In this document: piece after piece, positions 1-8,069 of the stretch
Position numbering within the stretch: the stretch's first letter is position 1
Layout of the letters: each line of letters begins with the position of its first letter
Assembly: GCF_014191375.1 (NCBI RefSeq)
Contig: NZ_JACHWN010000009.1
Coordinates: forward strand, 204,667 to 268,666
Reading direction: 5' to 3'
Source of the DNA: Mesorhizobium sp. RMAD-H1
GTDB lineage: Bacteria; Pseudomonadota; Alphaproteobacteria; Rhizobiales; Rhizobiaceae
Length of the DNA: 64,000 nt
Translations under genes and position numbers: made by a program
Notes under the pieces: generated by a model
Seen by the model: the letters and a program-made list of their open reading frames with translations, nothing else
What the model was told of the DNA's origin: nothing
Database searches by the model: none

Positions 1-410
1 ATGCCGGTGAGATAAGAGCCGATGAAGAAGACGATGACGGCCGGCGTCAGGACATATTCGACATTCTCGGCAAGCCCCGTGAGGAAGCCGCCCCACGGGC
101 CCATGGACGTGCGGGCGAAGGAATAGGCCGCGCCGGTGTGGGGCAGGGCGGGCGACATTTCCGCGATGGCGAAGGTCAGCCCCAGATACATGATGGCGAT
201 GATGATGGTGGCGATGAACATGCCGCCCCAGCCGCCCTGCAATAGCCCGCCGTTCCAGCCGGAGAAATGGCCCGATATCACCGCGCCCACGCCGAGCGCC
301 CAGAGATGCCACGCATTGGCATGGCGTATGAGCTGCCGGCTTTCGAAATAGCTCTTGTCGCGCGTCTGGTAAGCGACGCTGCCGACCACTTTCTTGTCTG
401 CACTTGCCAT
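1..410 (-). CDS. APC-superfamily permease, ethanolamine-permease type (5' part only)
   Basis: Only the first ~136 residues are in the window; the gene runs off the left edge. It starts at the ATG read from 410 downwards. After ~30 polar residues come hydrophobic segments, with GVGAVISGHFSGWNGG near residues 40-55 and PHTGAAYSF near 90-98. These are features of the ethanolamine (Eat) branch of the amino acid-polyamine-organocation transporters, which import small amines by symport across the inner membrane. It lies 62 bp downstream of the amidohydrolase-family gene on the same strand, so the two may be co-transcribed. The family is confident; the substrate is inferred from the N-terminus only. 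Confidence 0.75.
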   Translation of the reverse strand, partial: MASADKKVVGSVAYQTRDKSYFESRQLIRHANAWHLWALGVGAVISGHFSGWNGGLLQGGWGGMFIATIIIAIMYLGLTFAIAEMSPALPHTGAAYSFARTSMGPWGGFLTGLAENVEYVLTPAVIVFFIGSYLTG

Positions 411-472
411 TTTGATTCCCCTGTCAATTCATTGGTTGACGTCAGTGCATTCACGTCCGCCTGACATGGCGG

Positions 473-1240
473 CTATAAAACTTCTCCTTGAATCTCTCCC
501 AGGATGCGGGTGAGCCTCTTGCCCCATTGTTTTTCATCTTCTTCGGTTGCCACGAGATCATTGCGGATCTCGATCATGACTGCCTTCAGCCCGTGCGCCC
601 GCTTGTGGCGCTCCAGCGTGTAATAGACCCGGTCGGCCGGCGAATAGGGCTGGTTTATGCCGACACAGAGACCCGGCAGCGCCTGCAGTCCGGCAATGAC
701 GGGTGCGGCGAGCCTTGTGTCGTCGTCATGGATGATGCCGATATGCCAGGGACGCTCCTTGCCGCGATAGACGGGCGTGAACGTATGGATGGCGACGAGA
801 ATGGGCGGAATGCCGGCGGCGATGCGCGATGCGACGAGCGCCTCGATCGCAGCGTGGTAGGGGGCATGAGCCAAAGCCACCCGCTCGGTGATCTCGGTTT
901 CGCTCAAATGCGTATTGCCCGGAATGTTCGTCAGTTCGCTTAAGTGCGGCACGAGATCGGGCGCATCGAGGGGACGGTTGCAGTCGACAATCAGGCGCGA
1001 GATGCAGGATTCGACGAGCGGCGCGTCGAGGCGGCGGCTCATCTCGCGCGCCACGCCCAGGGCGCCCGGATCCCATGCGATATGGCGGTGCAGTTCCTCG
1101 CGTACCAGCCCCAGCGTGCCGAAGCCTGCGGGAACATGGTTCGACGCATGGTCACAGAGCAGCAGCACGGGGCTCCTGCCGCCCCGGTTGGTGATCCTGA
1201 CCGGATTTCCGACGTCCGCAGCTGCAATCGCGTCAGCCAT
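473..1240 (-). CDS. N-formylglutamate amidohydrolase family protein
   Basis: A 255-residue protein of the N-formylglutamate amidohydrolase family (M14-like zinc hydrolase fold), cytosolic, with no signal peptide. Conserved family stretches are LLCDHASNHVP near residue 27, the ISRLIVDCNRP segment near 80, the AIHTFTPV segment near 150 and VMIEIRND near 220. Characterised members hydrolyse N-formyl-L-glutamate to glutamate and formate in histidine degradation, but no other hut gene is visible here, so the real substrate is open. The ATG at 1240 has GGGGA about 9 nt upstream. It is divergent from the RpiR regulator and precedes the permease, which suggests a small uptake/catabolism unit. Confidence 0.8.
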   Translation of the reverse strand: MADAIAAADVGNPVRITNRGGRSPVLLLCDHASNHVPAGFGTLGLVREELHRHIAWDPGALGVAREMSRRLDAPLVESCISRLIVDCNRPLDAPDLVPHLSELTNIPGNTHLSETEITERVALAHAPYHAAIEALVASRIAAGIPPILVAIHTFTPVYRGKERPWHIGIIHDDDTRLAAPVIAGLQALPGLCVGINQPYSPADRVYYTLERHKRAHGLKAVMIEIRNDLVATEEDEKQWGKRLTRILGEIQGEVL

Positions 1241-1293
1241 TCCATGTTCCCCGAGAACTGTACTGTTTGTTACAGCATCTATTTAATTTTCCC

Positions 1294-1312
1294 GTATCGT
1301 ATGATTTGATAC
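1294..1312. promoter_or_regulatory. Possible operator (GTATC-N9-GATAC)
   Basis: An inverted repeat of 5-bp arms in the 146-bp divergent gap between the amidohydrolase gene and the RpiR-family gene. Location and symmetry suit a binding site for the RpiR regulator, but the arms are short and AT-rich, so this is only suggestive. Confidence 0.25.
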
Positions 1313-1386
1313 ATATCGGCGGGTTTTGTCAAAATGAATCTTCGCCCTTGAGGCGGGGAAAACATCAGGGGAGGACAGGCGGGGAA

Positions 1387-2220
1387 ATGAGAGCGAGCAT
1401 ATCCGAGCTGATCAGCGAGAAGATCGCATCGATGTCGACGAGCGAACGCAGGGCGGCGCAGACGCTGATTGCCCATTATCCGCTGATCGGCCTCAAGACG
1501 GTCGCAGATTTTTCAGCACAGGCGGGCGTGAGCTCTCCCACCATCCTGCGCTTCGTGGCCAGGCTCGGCTTTTCCAGCTATCCTGAATTCCAGGCGGCCC
1601 TGCAGGAAGAACTGGCGGCGCAGATCCAGTCGCCGCTGACACGCAACCTGGCGCCGCAATCAGCCCGGCCGCAGAGCGCCTTCGCGCAGGTGGATGCCAC
1701 GCTCGACAATATCCGGGAAAGCTTCAGCCACCTGCCCGAGACGCAGATCACCGAGATCGTCGCCATGCTCGGACGGCAACGCAGTCGCATCCACCTCGTC
1801 GGCGGACGGTTCACCGATCCGATTGCCCGCTATATGGCGGCGCATCTGCAGATCATCCGCGCTGACGTGTTTCATCTGGAAGGCCAGGAGAGCAACTGGC
1901 GCGATCGCCTGATCGACATGGGCAAGCGCGACATGCTGGTGATCTTCGACATACGCCGCTATCAGGAAAGCCTGATCCGCCTTGCCGAGAAGGCGCAGGC
2001 GCGTGGCGTCGAGATCGTGCTTCTGACGGACCAGTGGCTTTCGCCCATCGCCCGCGTCGCCCGGCATGTGATCGCCGGGCGCACAGGCGTTCCCTCCGCG
2101 TGGGATTCGACGGCTGCCCTCTTCGTCATCGCCGAAACGCTGATTGCGGAGGTCACGCGCCATACCGAGGAGACCGCCAGCAAGCGCATCCGCGAGATGG
2201 AGGAGCTGCGCGGCGAATAG
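1387..2220 (+). CDS. MurR/RpiR-family transcriptional regulator
   Basis: A 277-residue regulator. An N-terminal RpiR helix-turn-helix (about residues 1-80, with ADFSAQAGVSSPTILRF) is followed by a SIS sugar-phosphate-binding domain (about 125-260, with VHLVGG-like IHLVGGRFTDPIA and the LLTD segment). The frame is open back to 1267, but the ATG at 1387 gives the usual RpiR start (MRASISELISEKI) and has purine-rich GGCGGGGAA before it, so I chose it. RpiR proteins normally sense phosphorylated sugars or amino-sugar intermediates. It sits divergent to the amidohydrolase/permease pair and 150 bp upstream of gnd, and either could be its target. Confidence 0.85.
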   Translation: MRASISELISEKIASMSTSERRAAQTLIAHYPLIGLKTVADFSAQAGVSSPTILRFVARLGFSSYPEFQAALQEELAAQIQSPLTRNLAPQSARPQSAFAQVDATLDNIRESFSHLPETQITEIVAMLGRQRSRIHLVGGRFTDPIARYMAAHLQIIRADVFHLEGQESNWRDRLIDMGKRDMLVIFDIRRYQESLIRLAEKAQARGVEIVLLTDQWLSPIARVARHVIAGRTGVPSAWDSTAALFVIAETLIAEVTRHTEETASKRIREMEELRGE

Positions 2221-2370
2221 GCCGTACAAGCCTTTTCAATTTGCCGCGCGTAAGGCTCTGGTGTCGTTGTCTGCCGCAATAAAATCGCTAAGTTGCGGGT
2301 ATAACCGAAAACGTGATTCCGGCACGCTCGTGCTGCCAATCTCCTATTTATATCCCCGAAAGGAAGCGTC

Positions 2371-3792
2371 ATGGAAAAAGCGGATATCGGACTGATCGGT
2401 CTTGGTGTCATGGGAGCCAATCTCGCGCTCAACATTGCGGAAAAAGGCTACCGCGTCGCCGTCTATAACCGCACCACCGAGAAAACCCACGAATTCCATG
2501 AGAATGCCGGGGAACTGAAGGACCGGATCATCCCGTGCGATACGCTGGAGCAGCTCGTCGGCAGCATCCGCGCGCCGCGGCCGATCATCCTCATGATCAA
2601 GGCCGGCGACCCCGTCGACCAGGAAATCAAGGCGCTGAAGCCGCTCCTGATGCGCGACGACATCATCATCGATGCAGGCAATGCCAATTTCCATGATACG
2701 GTCCGCCGCCTGAACAGCCTCGCTGCGGACGATCCGACCTTTGTCGGCATGGGCGTTTCCGGCGGTGAGGAGGGCGCGCGCCATGGGCCTTCGATCATGG
2801 TCGGGGGCACGAAGGAAGCCTATGACCGCATTTCTCCGGTGCTGACGGCGATCGCCGCCAAATATCAGGGCGAGCCCTGTTGTGCGCTTCTCGGCCCGGA
2901 TGGCGCCGGTCATTTCGTCAAGACCATCCATAACGGCATCGAATATGCCGATATGCAGATGATCGCCGAGATCTACGGCATCCTGCGTGACGGGCTCGGC
3001 CTTTCTGCGCCCGCAATCGGCAGCGTCTTTTCCAAATGGAATGACGGTCCGCTCAATTCCTACCTGATCGAGATCACCGCCAAGGTGCTGCTCGCGGTCG
3101 ATCCTGACACGGGCAAGGCAGCAGTGGACGTCATCCTGGATTCGGCCGGGCAGAAGGGCACCGGGCGCTGGTCGGCCATCGAGGCGCAGATGCTGGGCGT
3201 TCCCGCCACCGGCATCGAGGCCGCGGTGGCGGCACGCTCGCTCTCGGCGCTCAAGGCGGAGCGGCAGGTGGCGGAGAAGGCCTATCCCTCCGGCGGAACC
3301 ACGCTTTCGCCAGAAGACCGGGCCCGTTTCATCGACGATCTCGAGCAGGGCCTGCTCGCCGGCAAGATCGCGGCCTATGCGCAGGGCTTCGCCGTCATGG
3401 CAGCGGCCTCAAAGGAATATCAGTGGGACCTGCCGCTTGCGACCATCGCCCGCATCTGGCGCGCTGGCTGCATCATCCGCTCGCAATTCCTCGATGTCAT
3501 CGCCGAGGCGTTCGACAAGGGCTCGCCGGAAAACCTGCTGCTTGCGCCCGCCTTCATCGAGCGCATGACCAAGGGCTCGGCAGCGCTGCGCACGGTCGTC
3601 TCCACCGCCGCTCTCTCGGGGTTGCCCGTGCCGGCGCTCAGCGCCGCGCTCAGCTATTTCGACAGCTACCGGCAGGCGCGCGGCACTGCCAACCTCATCC
3701 AGGCTCAGCGCGATTTCTTCGGCGCGCACGGCTTCAAGCGGCTCGACCGGGAAGGCGATTTCCACGGGCCCTGGTCGGATATCGGCGCTTGA
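2371..3792 (+). CDS. gnd: 6-phosphogluconate dehydrogenase, decarboxylating
   Basis: A 473-residue cytosolic enzyme of the oxidative pentose phosphate pathway: 6-phosphogluconate + NADP+ to ribulose-5-phosphate + CO2 + NADPH. The N-terminal Rossmann motif IGLIGLGVMGANLALN (residues 7-22) binds NADP. The catalytic helix has KTIHNGIEYADMQ near residue 185, carrying the conserved Lys, His and Asn, and the C-terminal tail HGFKRLD...GDFHGPW belongs to the substrate site. The length is normal for the family (468-485). It is the last gene before a strong bidirectional terminator. The preceding RpiR-type gene might regulate it, as such regulators often control sugar-phosphate enzymes. Confidence 0.96.
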   Translation: MEKADIGLIGLGVMGANLALNIAEKGYRVAVYNRTTEKTHEFHENAGELKDRIIPCDTLEQLVGSIRAPRPIILMIKAGDPVDQEIKALKPLLMRDDIIIDAGNANFHDTVRRLNSLAADDPTFVGMGVSGGEEGARHGPSIMVGGTKEAYDRISPVLTAIAAKYQGEPCCALLGPDGAGHFVKTIHNGIEYADMQMIAEIYGILRDGLGLSAPAIGSVFSKWNDGPLNSYLIEITAKVLLAVDPDTGKAAVDVILDSAGQKGTGRWSAIEAQMLGVPATGIEAAVAARSLSALKAERQVAEKAYPSGGTTLSPEDRARFIDDLEQGLLAGKIAAYAQGFAVMAAASKEYQWDLPLATIARIWRAGCIIRSQFLDVIAEAFDKGSPENLLLAPAFIERMTKGSAALRTVVSTAALSGLPVPALSAALSYFDSYRQARGTANLIQAQRDFFGAHGFKRLDREGDFHGPWSDIGA

Positions 3793-3823
3793 TGCTGGCG
3801 TAATAAAGCAGGCAAGTGAAAGC

Positions 3824-3848
3824 AAAGCCGCCCCGTGGGGCGGCTTTT
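3824..3848. terminator. Bidirectional rho-independent terminator between gnd and the ABC operon
   Basis: Perfect hairpin: AAGCCGCCCC, a GT loop, then GGGGCGGCTT, flanked by AAA on the left and TTTTCTT on the right. It lies between two convergent genes and can terminate both. Confidence 0.9.
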
Positions 3849-3850
3849 CT

Positions 3851-4912
3851 TCATTCTCCCAGGACCAGAAGGTCCTTCGCGGCAAAGCTGATCTTCACCT
3901 TCTCGCCACGTGCCGGCGGCGGAGAGCCGGGATTGTTGAACATATCCAAGGAGATGTTGTTCTTGCCGAGCGAGACGCGCGTGCGGATGACCGAGCCCAG
4001 GAAATGGACATCGTTGATCGTGCCCTCGATTGCCGTATCGTGGGCCTTGTGCGGGTCGATGGTCACGGCCTCCGGACGCAGCGCCAGCGCCAGCGTCTCG
4101 CCCTTCTTGTGGCCGGAGAGCGGCTGCGCCAGCGTGATCCGGTTGCCGTCGAGATCGATGACGCCCTTCTGCGCATCGTCTACCTTGCCCTCGAGCAGGT
4201 TGAGCGTACCGACGAAGGAGGCGACGAAACGCGATGCCGGGCGGTTATAGATATCGAAGGGGGTGCCGATCTGCTCCGCATGGCCTTCCGACATGACGAC
4301 GATGCGATCGGAAATCGACAGCGCCTCTTCCTGGTCATGCGTCACGAAAATGGTGGTGATGCCGAGCTTCTGCTGGATCGTGCGGATCTCCTCGCGTAGC
4401 GAGACGCGGATCTTGGCATCGAGCGCGGAGAGCGGCTCGTCGAGGAGAAGCACCTGCGGCTTGGTGGCCAGCGCGCGGGCCAGCGCCACACGCTGCTGCT
4501 GGCCGCCCGAGAGCTGATAGGGATAACGGTCACGGAGATGGCCAAGCCGGATGAGATCGAGCATCTCCGTCACCGTTGCGTCGATCTCCGCTTTTGATTT
4601 CCTGGAGACGCGAAGGCCGAAGGCGACATTCTGCGCCACGGTCATGTTGGGAAACAGCGCATAGGCCTGGAAGACCATGCCGATATTGCGCTGATTGGGC
4701 TTGAGGTTGACGACATCCTGGCCGTCGATGCGGATGGAGCCCGATGTCGGAACCTCGAAACCTGCCACCATGCGCAGAACCGTGGTCTTGCCGCAGCCGC
4801 TGGGGCCGAGGAAGGAAACAAACTCGCCCTTTTCGATGTCCAGGTTGAAATCCCGGACGACCCTGTTGGTTCCGAAGCTCTTTTGCAGATGGGATATTTC
4901 GAGAAAAGCCAT
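3851..4912 (-). CDS. ABC transporter ATPase, PotA/FbpC type
   Basis: A 353-residue ATPase for the importer encoded just upstream. It has Walker A GPSGCGKTT near residue 39, the signature LSGGQQQR near 137, Walker B VLLLDEPLSALD near 155, and a C-terminal TOBE-like domain (about 280-353) typical of importers for polyamines, Fe3+ or phosphonates. The open frame extends to 4990, but that part overlaps the permease gene; the ATG at 4912 (MAFLEISHLQKSFG) is the normal family start and lies 11 nt after the permease stop. It is last in a four-gene operon. Confidence 0.88.
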   Translation of the reverse strand: MAFLEISHLQKSFGTNRVVRDFNLDIEKGEFVSFLGPSGCGKTTVLRMVAGFEVPTSGSIRIDGQDVVNLKPNQRNIGMVFQAYALFPNMTVAQNVAFGLRVSRKSKAEIDATVTEMLDLIRLGHLRDRYPYQLSGGQQQRVALARALATKPQVLLLDEPLSALDAKIRVSLREEIRTIQQKLGITTIFVTHDQEEALSISDRIVVMSEGHAEQIGTPFDIYNRPASRFVASFVGTLNLLEGKVDDAQKGVIDLDGNRITLAQPLSGHKKGETLALALRPEAVTIDPHKAHDTAIEGTINDVHFLGSVIRTRVSLGKNNISLDMFNNPGSPPPARGEKVKISFAAKDLLVLGE

Positions 4913-4923
4913 GGGAACCGTTC

Positions 4924-5712
4924 TTAAGCGCTGGGTACTTTGAATTTGTTGAGACGCGAAACGAGCTGTATCAGCGCCATGCTGAGCCATGTGATCGCGA
5001 AGGAAATGACCGCAAGGGCGGAAGGCTCATAGGCGCGGTTGGCGCCGACGAGCTGAAGATAGGGGCCGAAGGCCGGACGGTTCAGAAGCGAGGCGAGCGT
5101 GAATTCGCCAATAACGATGGCGAAGGTGATGAAGGCTCCGCTCAACACACCGGACAGCACATTGGGGAAGATGACCTTGAACAGGATCCTCGGCCAGCCG
5201 GCGCCGAGGCTCTCGGCGGCTTCCGTCAATGTGCGCACGTCGATGGCGCGCATGGCCGTATCGACGGCGCGGTACATATAGGGCAGCGACAGCGTCACAT
5301 AGCCGAACATCAGGAGCAGGTCCGTCATCCGGCGCGAGCCGGTGAAGGGCAGGATGGAGGACGAATTATAGATCCTGAGATAGCCGAAGACGATGACGAT
5401 GGCCGGGATCACCAGCGGCATGAGCGTGATGAACTCGACGATGGGCCGCAGCTGCGGCAGGCGCAGCCGGATCCAATAGGCGGTCGGCACCACCAGCAGC
5501 ACACCGAAGACAATGGTCATCAGCGCGAGAATGGTGGAATAGGCGAAGGTCGCCTGAAAGGCCGCGTCTGAGAAGACGACGCGATAGGCGTCGAAGGAAT
5601 ATTCGCCGCGCCGCATGCGCAGCGAGAATTCGAATGTGCCGATCAGCGGCACGAGGAAATAGATCGCGCCGATGGCGAAGGCGATCCATGCTCCGATGCG
5701 TTCGGGCTTCAT
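4924..5712 (-). CDS. ABC transporter permease, PotC-like
   Basis: A 262-residue inner-membrane permease with about six hydrophobic segments and the cytoplasmic EAA loop (LTEAAESLGAGWPRILFKVIFP, about residues 150-170) that contacts the ATPase. The ATG at 5712 overlaps the stop of the preceding permease as ATGA; an in-frame GTG three codons upstream is less likely. The two-permease arrangement with a PotA-type ATPase is that of polyamine, 2-aminoethylphosphonate, thiamine or ferric importers. The substrate cannot be read from the sequence. Confidence 0.86.
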   Translation of the reverse strand: MKPERIGAWIAFAIGAIYFLVPLIGTFEFSLRMRRGEYSFDAYRVVFSDAAFQATFAYSTILALMTIVFGVLLVVPTAYWIRLRLPQLRPIVEFITLMPLVIPAIVIVFGYLRIYNSSSILPFTGSRRMTDLLLMFGYVTLSLPYMYRAVDTAMRAIDVRTLTEAAESLGAGWPRILFKVIFPNVLSGVLSGAFITFAIVIGEFTLASLLNRPAFGPYLQLVGANRAYEPSALAVISFAITWLSMALIQLVSRLNKFKVPSA

Positions 5713-6611
5713 TTCAGCCACCTTTCCGCGCGCATCCGCAGCCAGATATAGAGCACGTTGGAAGCACCCGTGATGACGATCATGCCGAGCGCCAGCGCAT
5801 AGCCGAGATGCTCATTGTGCAGAACGTCGCCGCGGATCTGTGCGTAAAGCAGAATGGGCACGATGTTGAGCGACGAACCCGTCAGCGCATAGGCGGTGGC
5901 GATCGCGCCGAAGGCGTTTGCGAAAAGCAGCAGGGTGGTGCCGAGCAGGCTCGGCCACAAGATGGGAAGCGCCACCATGCGCCAATATTGCAGGGAGGTG
6001 GCGCCGAGGATGGAGGCGGCTTCACGCCATTCCTTCTTCAAGCCGTCGAGTGCGGGCGTGAGGATCAGCACCATCAGCGGTATCTGGAAGAAGAGATAAG
6101 TGAGCGTCAGACCGAGAAAGCTCAGGAGATTGAAGCCGGTCGAATAGAGATTGAAGCCCAGATATTTGCTGAGCAGCACGGTGACGAGGCCGGTGCGGCC
6201 GAGTGTCGCGAGAAAGGCAAAGGCGAGGGGAACGCCGGCGAAATTGGATGCCACGCCGGAAAAGGTCAGGACCGTCGGCCGGAGCCAGGAAGGAAGGCCG
6301 CCGAGCACGATCGCCCAGGCCAGGAAAAAGCCGATGAGAGCGCCGCCGAGCGCCGAGGCGAGGCTGATGCGGATCGAAATCCAGTAGGCGCTGAGTATCG
6401 ACGGCTGAAAGAGATCGACAATGTTCTGGAATGTGAAATTGCCGGCCTGGTCCTGGAAGGCGCCGACGATCAGAAACAGCGTCGGCCATATCAGGAACAT
6501 GATGGCGAAGAGGAAGAAGGGCACCACGCCCAGCCATTCGAGCGGCAGGCGCCGCGCAAGCGATGGCGTGAAGGTGGTCGGGGACGCGTCCGGGATGCTG
6601 CTCATGGGCAA
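5709..6611 (-). CDS. ABC transporter permease, PotB-like
   Basis: A ~300-residue inner-membrane permease. It has a first transmembrane segment at about residues 24-46, further segments through to the C-terminus, and an EAA loop (WREAASILGATSLQYWRMVALP, about 195-217). Start choice: GGAGG lies 8 nt before TTG at 6611 but 13 nt before the in-frame ATG at 6605, so the TTG fits the ribosome-binding site better; the two differ by two residues. It is the second gene of the operon, after the binding protein, and overlaps the next permease by 4 nt. Confidence 0.84.
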   Translation of the reverse strand: MPMSSIPDASPTTFTPSLARRLPLEWLGVVPFFLFAIMFLIWPTLFLIVGAFQDQAGNFTFQNIVDLFQPSILSAYWISIRISLASALGGALIGFFLAWAIVLGGLPSWLRPTVLTFSGVASNFAGVPLAFAFLATLGRTGLVTVLLSKYLGFNLYSTGFNLLSFLGLTLTYLFFQIPLMVLILTPALDGLKKEWREAASILGATSLQYWRMVALPILWPSLLGTTLLLFANAFGAIATAYALTGSSLNIVPILLYAQIRGDVLHNEHLGYALALGMIVITGASNVLYIWLRMRAERWLK

Positions 6612-6669
6612 TCATGCTCCTCCGGCAGGCGGCCCGTCCTGGAACAGGCTGCCTGCCGGAAAAGGCTTC

Positions 6670-7773
6670 TTACTGGACGTTTGCGCCGACGACGCTGTCC
6701 CAGGACTTCGTGATCACTTCATTGGACGCCTTCTGGTCGCCGAGCGTCGGGAAGACCGCCTTCTCATAGGCTTCCGCCGGAGGCAGCTTGTCGAGGAGTT
6801 CCTGCGGAACCTTGCCGTTCTTGACGAGGTCGTTGAAGCGGATCGGATGGCAATAGCCCTTCAGCCAGCCGAGCTGGCCTTCGTCGGAATAGAGATATTC
6901 CATCCACAGCTTGGCGGCGTTGGGATGCGGCGCATAGGCGCTGATCGCCTGGACATAGACGCCGGCGACGACGCCGGATTTGGGAACAACGACCTCGACC
7001 TCGGGATTGCCGTTCAGCGTGTCGCGGTCGGCAAGGGCGTTGTAGTCCCAGCGGATCAGGATGGGCGTGGAACCCTGGGCCAGGGATGCGGCCTTGCCGA
7101 TAACCGGCACGAAATTACCCTTGGCATTGAGCTGCTTGAAGAAATCGAGGCCGGCTTCGCCAGCTTTGGCCCCGGCTTCCGCACCGGTGGAGAGACCGGC
7201 GGCATAGACGCCGAGAATAGCCTGGTTCGAAGCGCGCGGATCGCCTGCCAGCGCTACCGAGTTCTTGTATTCGTCCTTCAGCAGGTCAGACCAGTCCTGC
7301 GGCACGTTCTGGATGATGTCCTTGTTCACCTCGAACGCGAGCACACCGTAATAATCCCCATACCAGTGGCCTTCGGGATCCTTGGCGCTGTCAGGGATCG
7401 AATCCCAGGTAGAGACTTTATAAGGCTGCGTCAGGCCTTCAGCCTTGGCGGAGGGGCCGAACGAGAAGCCGACGTCGATGACATCGGGCGCCTGCGGACC
7501 CTTGTTGTCCTTGTTGGCCTTGATCGCCTCGATCTCGTCGCCCGAACCCGCATCGGGATTGAGCTCATTGATCTCGATGCCGTATTTCTTCTTGAAGCCG
7601 GCGATCAGCTCGCCATAACCGCACCAGTCGTGCGGCAGCGCGATGGTCGTCAGCTGACCCTCGGCCTTGGCGGCGGCGATAAGCTCGGCGGATGGCTCCG
7701 CAGCAGCGACGTTGGCACCTACAATGGCGAGAGCGGTCGATAGAGACAGCAACCGTGCTGAATACCCAAGCAT
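6670..7773 (-). CDS. ABC transporter periplasmic substrate-binding protein
   Basis: A 367-residue extracellular solute-binding protein of the class that includes Fe3+, spermidine/putrescine and aminoethylphosphonate binders. It has a signal peptide (MLGYSARLLSLSTALAIVGANVAAA, cleavage about residue 25). The mature domain carries family segments PDVIDVGFSFG, GHWYGDYYGVLAFEVNK and GLSTGAEAG. The open frame extends to 7911, but the ATG at 7773 starts the signal peptide and has GGGGAG 8 nt upstream. It is first in its operon, as expected for the most abundant component. The ligand is unknown. Confidence 0.86.
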   Translation of the reverse strand: MLGYSARLLSLSTALAIVGANVAAAEPSAELIAAAKAEGQLTTIALPHDWCGYGELIAGFKKKYGIEINELNPDAGSGDEIEAIKANKDNKGPQAPDVIDVGFSFGPSAKAEGLTQPYKVSTWDSIPDSAKDPEGHWYGDYYGVLAFEVNKDIIQNVPQDWSDLLKDEYKNSVALAGDPRASNQAILGVYAAGLSTGAEAGAKAGEAGLDFFKQLNAKGNFVPVIGKAASLAQGSTPILIRWDYNALADRDTLNGNPEVEVVVPKSGVVAGVYVQAISAYAPHPNAAKLWMEYLYSDEGQLGWLKGYCHPIRFNDLVKNGKVPQELLDKLPPAEAYEKAVFPTLGDQKASNEVITKSWDSVVGANVQ

Positions 7774-8069
7774 AAATAACTCCCCTGTTTGGAACGGCGA
7801 ACGCCTTTGGCTCGATTTCAGCATCCGCGCCCTCCCGATAGTCTCATCGAATGACAATTGGATGACAGTCGCTGCCGGTGCAGGATTTCGCAACGGCAGG
7901 AAGTGAACCACTTTTCCAGGGGCTTAGCAATTGATCCGTTTTGATAAATCACGGCTTATGACAGAAATATTTCAGATCTGTGACGCAGTGACAGACGCTT
8001 CTTGGCGCGTATCGATCGCCAAACCCGTCCCAATTTCTTGGGCGCGGCGCAGCCGCATGCGGCTGCCAG
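7774..8069. other. 296-bp intergenic region: leader of the ABC operon and 3' end of emrB
   Basis: No gene is supported here. The left part is the leader of the minus-strand ABC operon. The right part holds an 18-bp perfect palindrome, GCAGCCGCATGCGGCTGC (8049-8066), directly after the emrB stop, plus CCCAA-GAAA-TTGGG just beyond it. These could form a hairpin at the 3' end of the emrAB mRNA. There is no T-run, so a standard intrinsic terminator is doubtful. Confidence 0.5.
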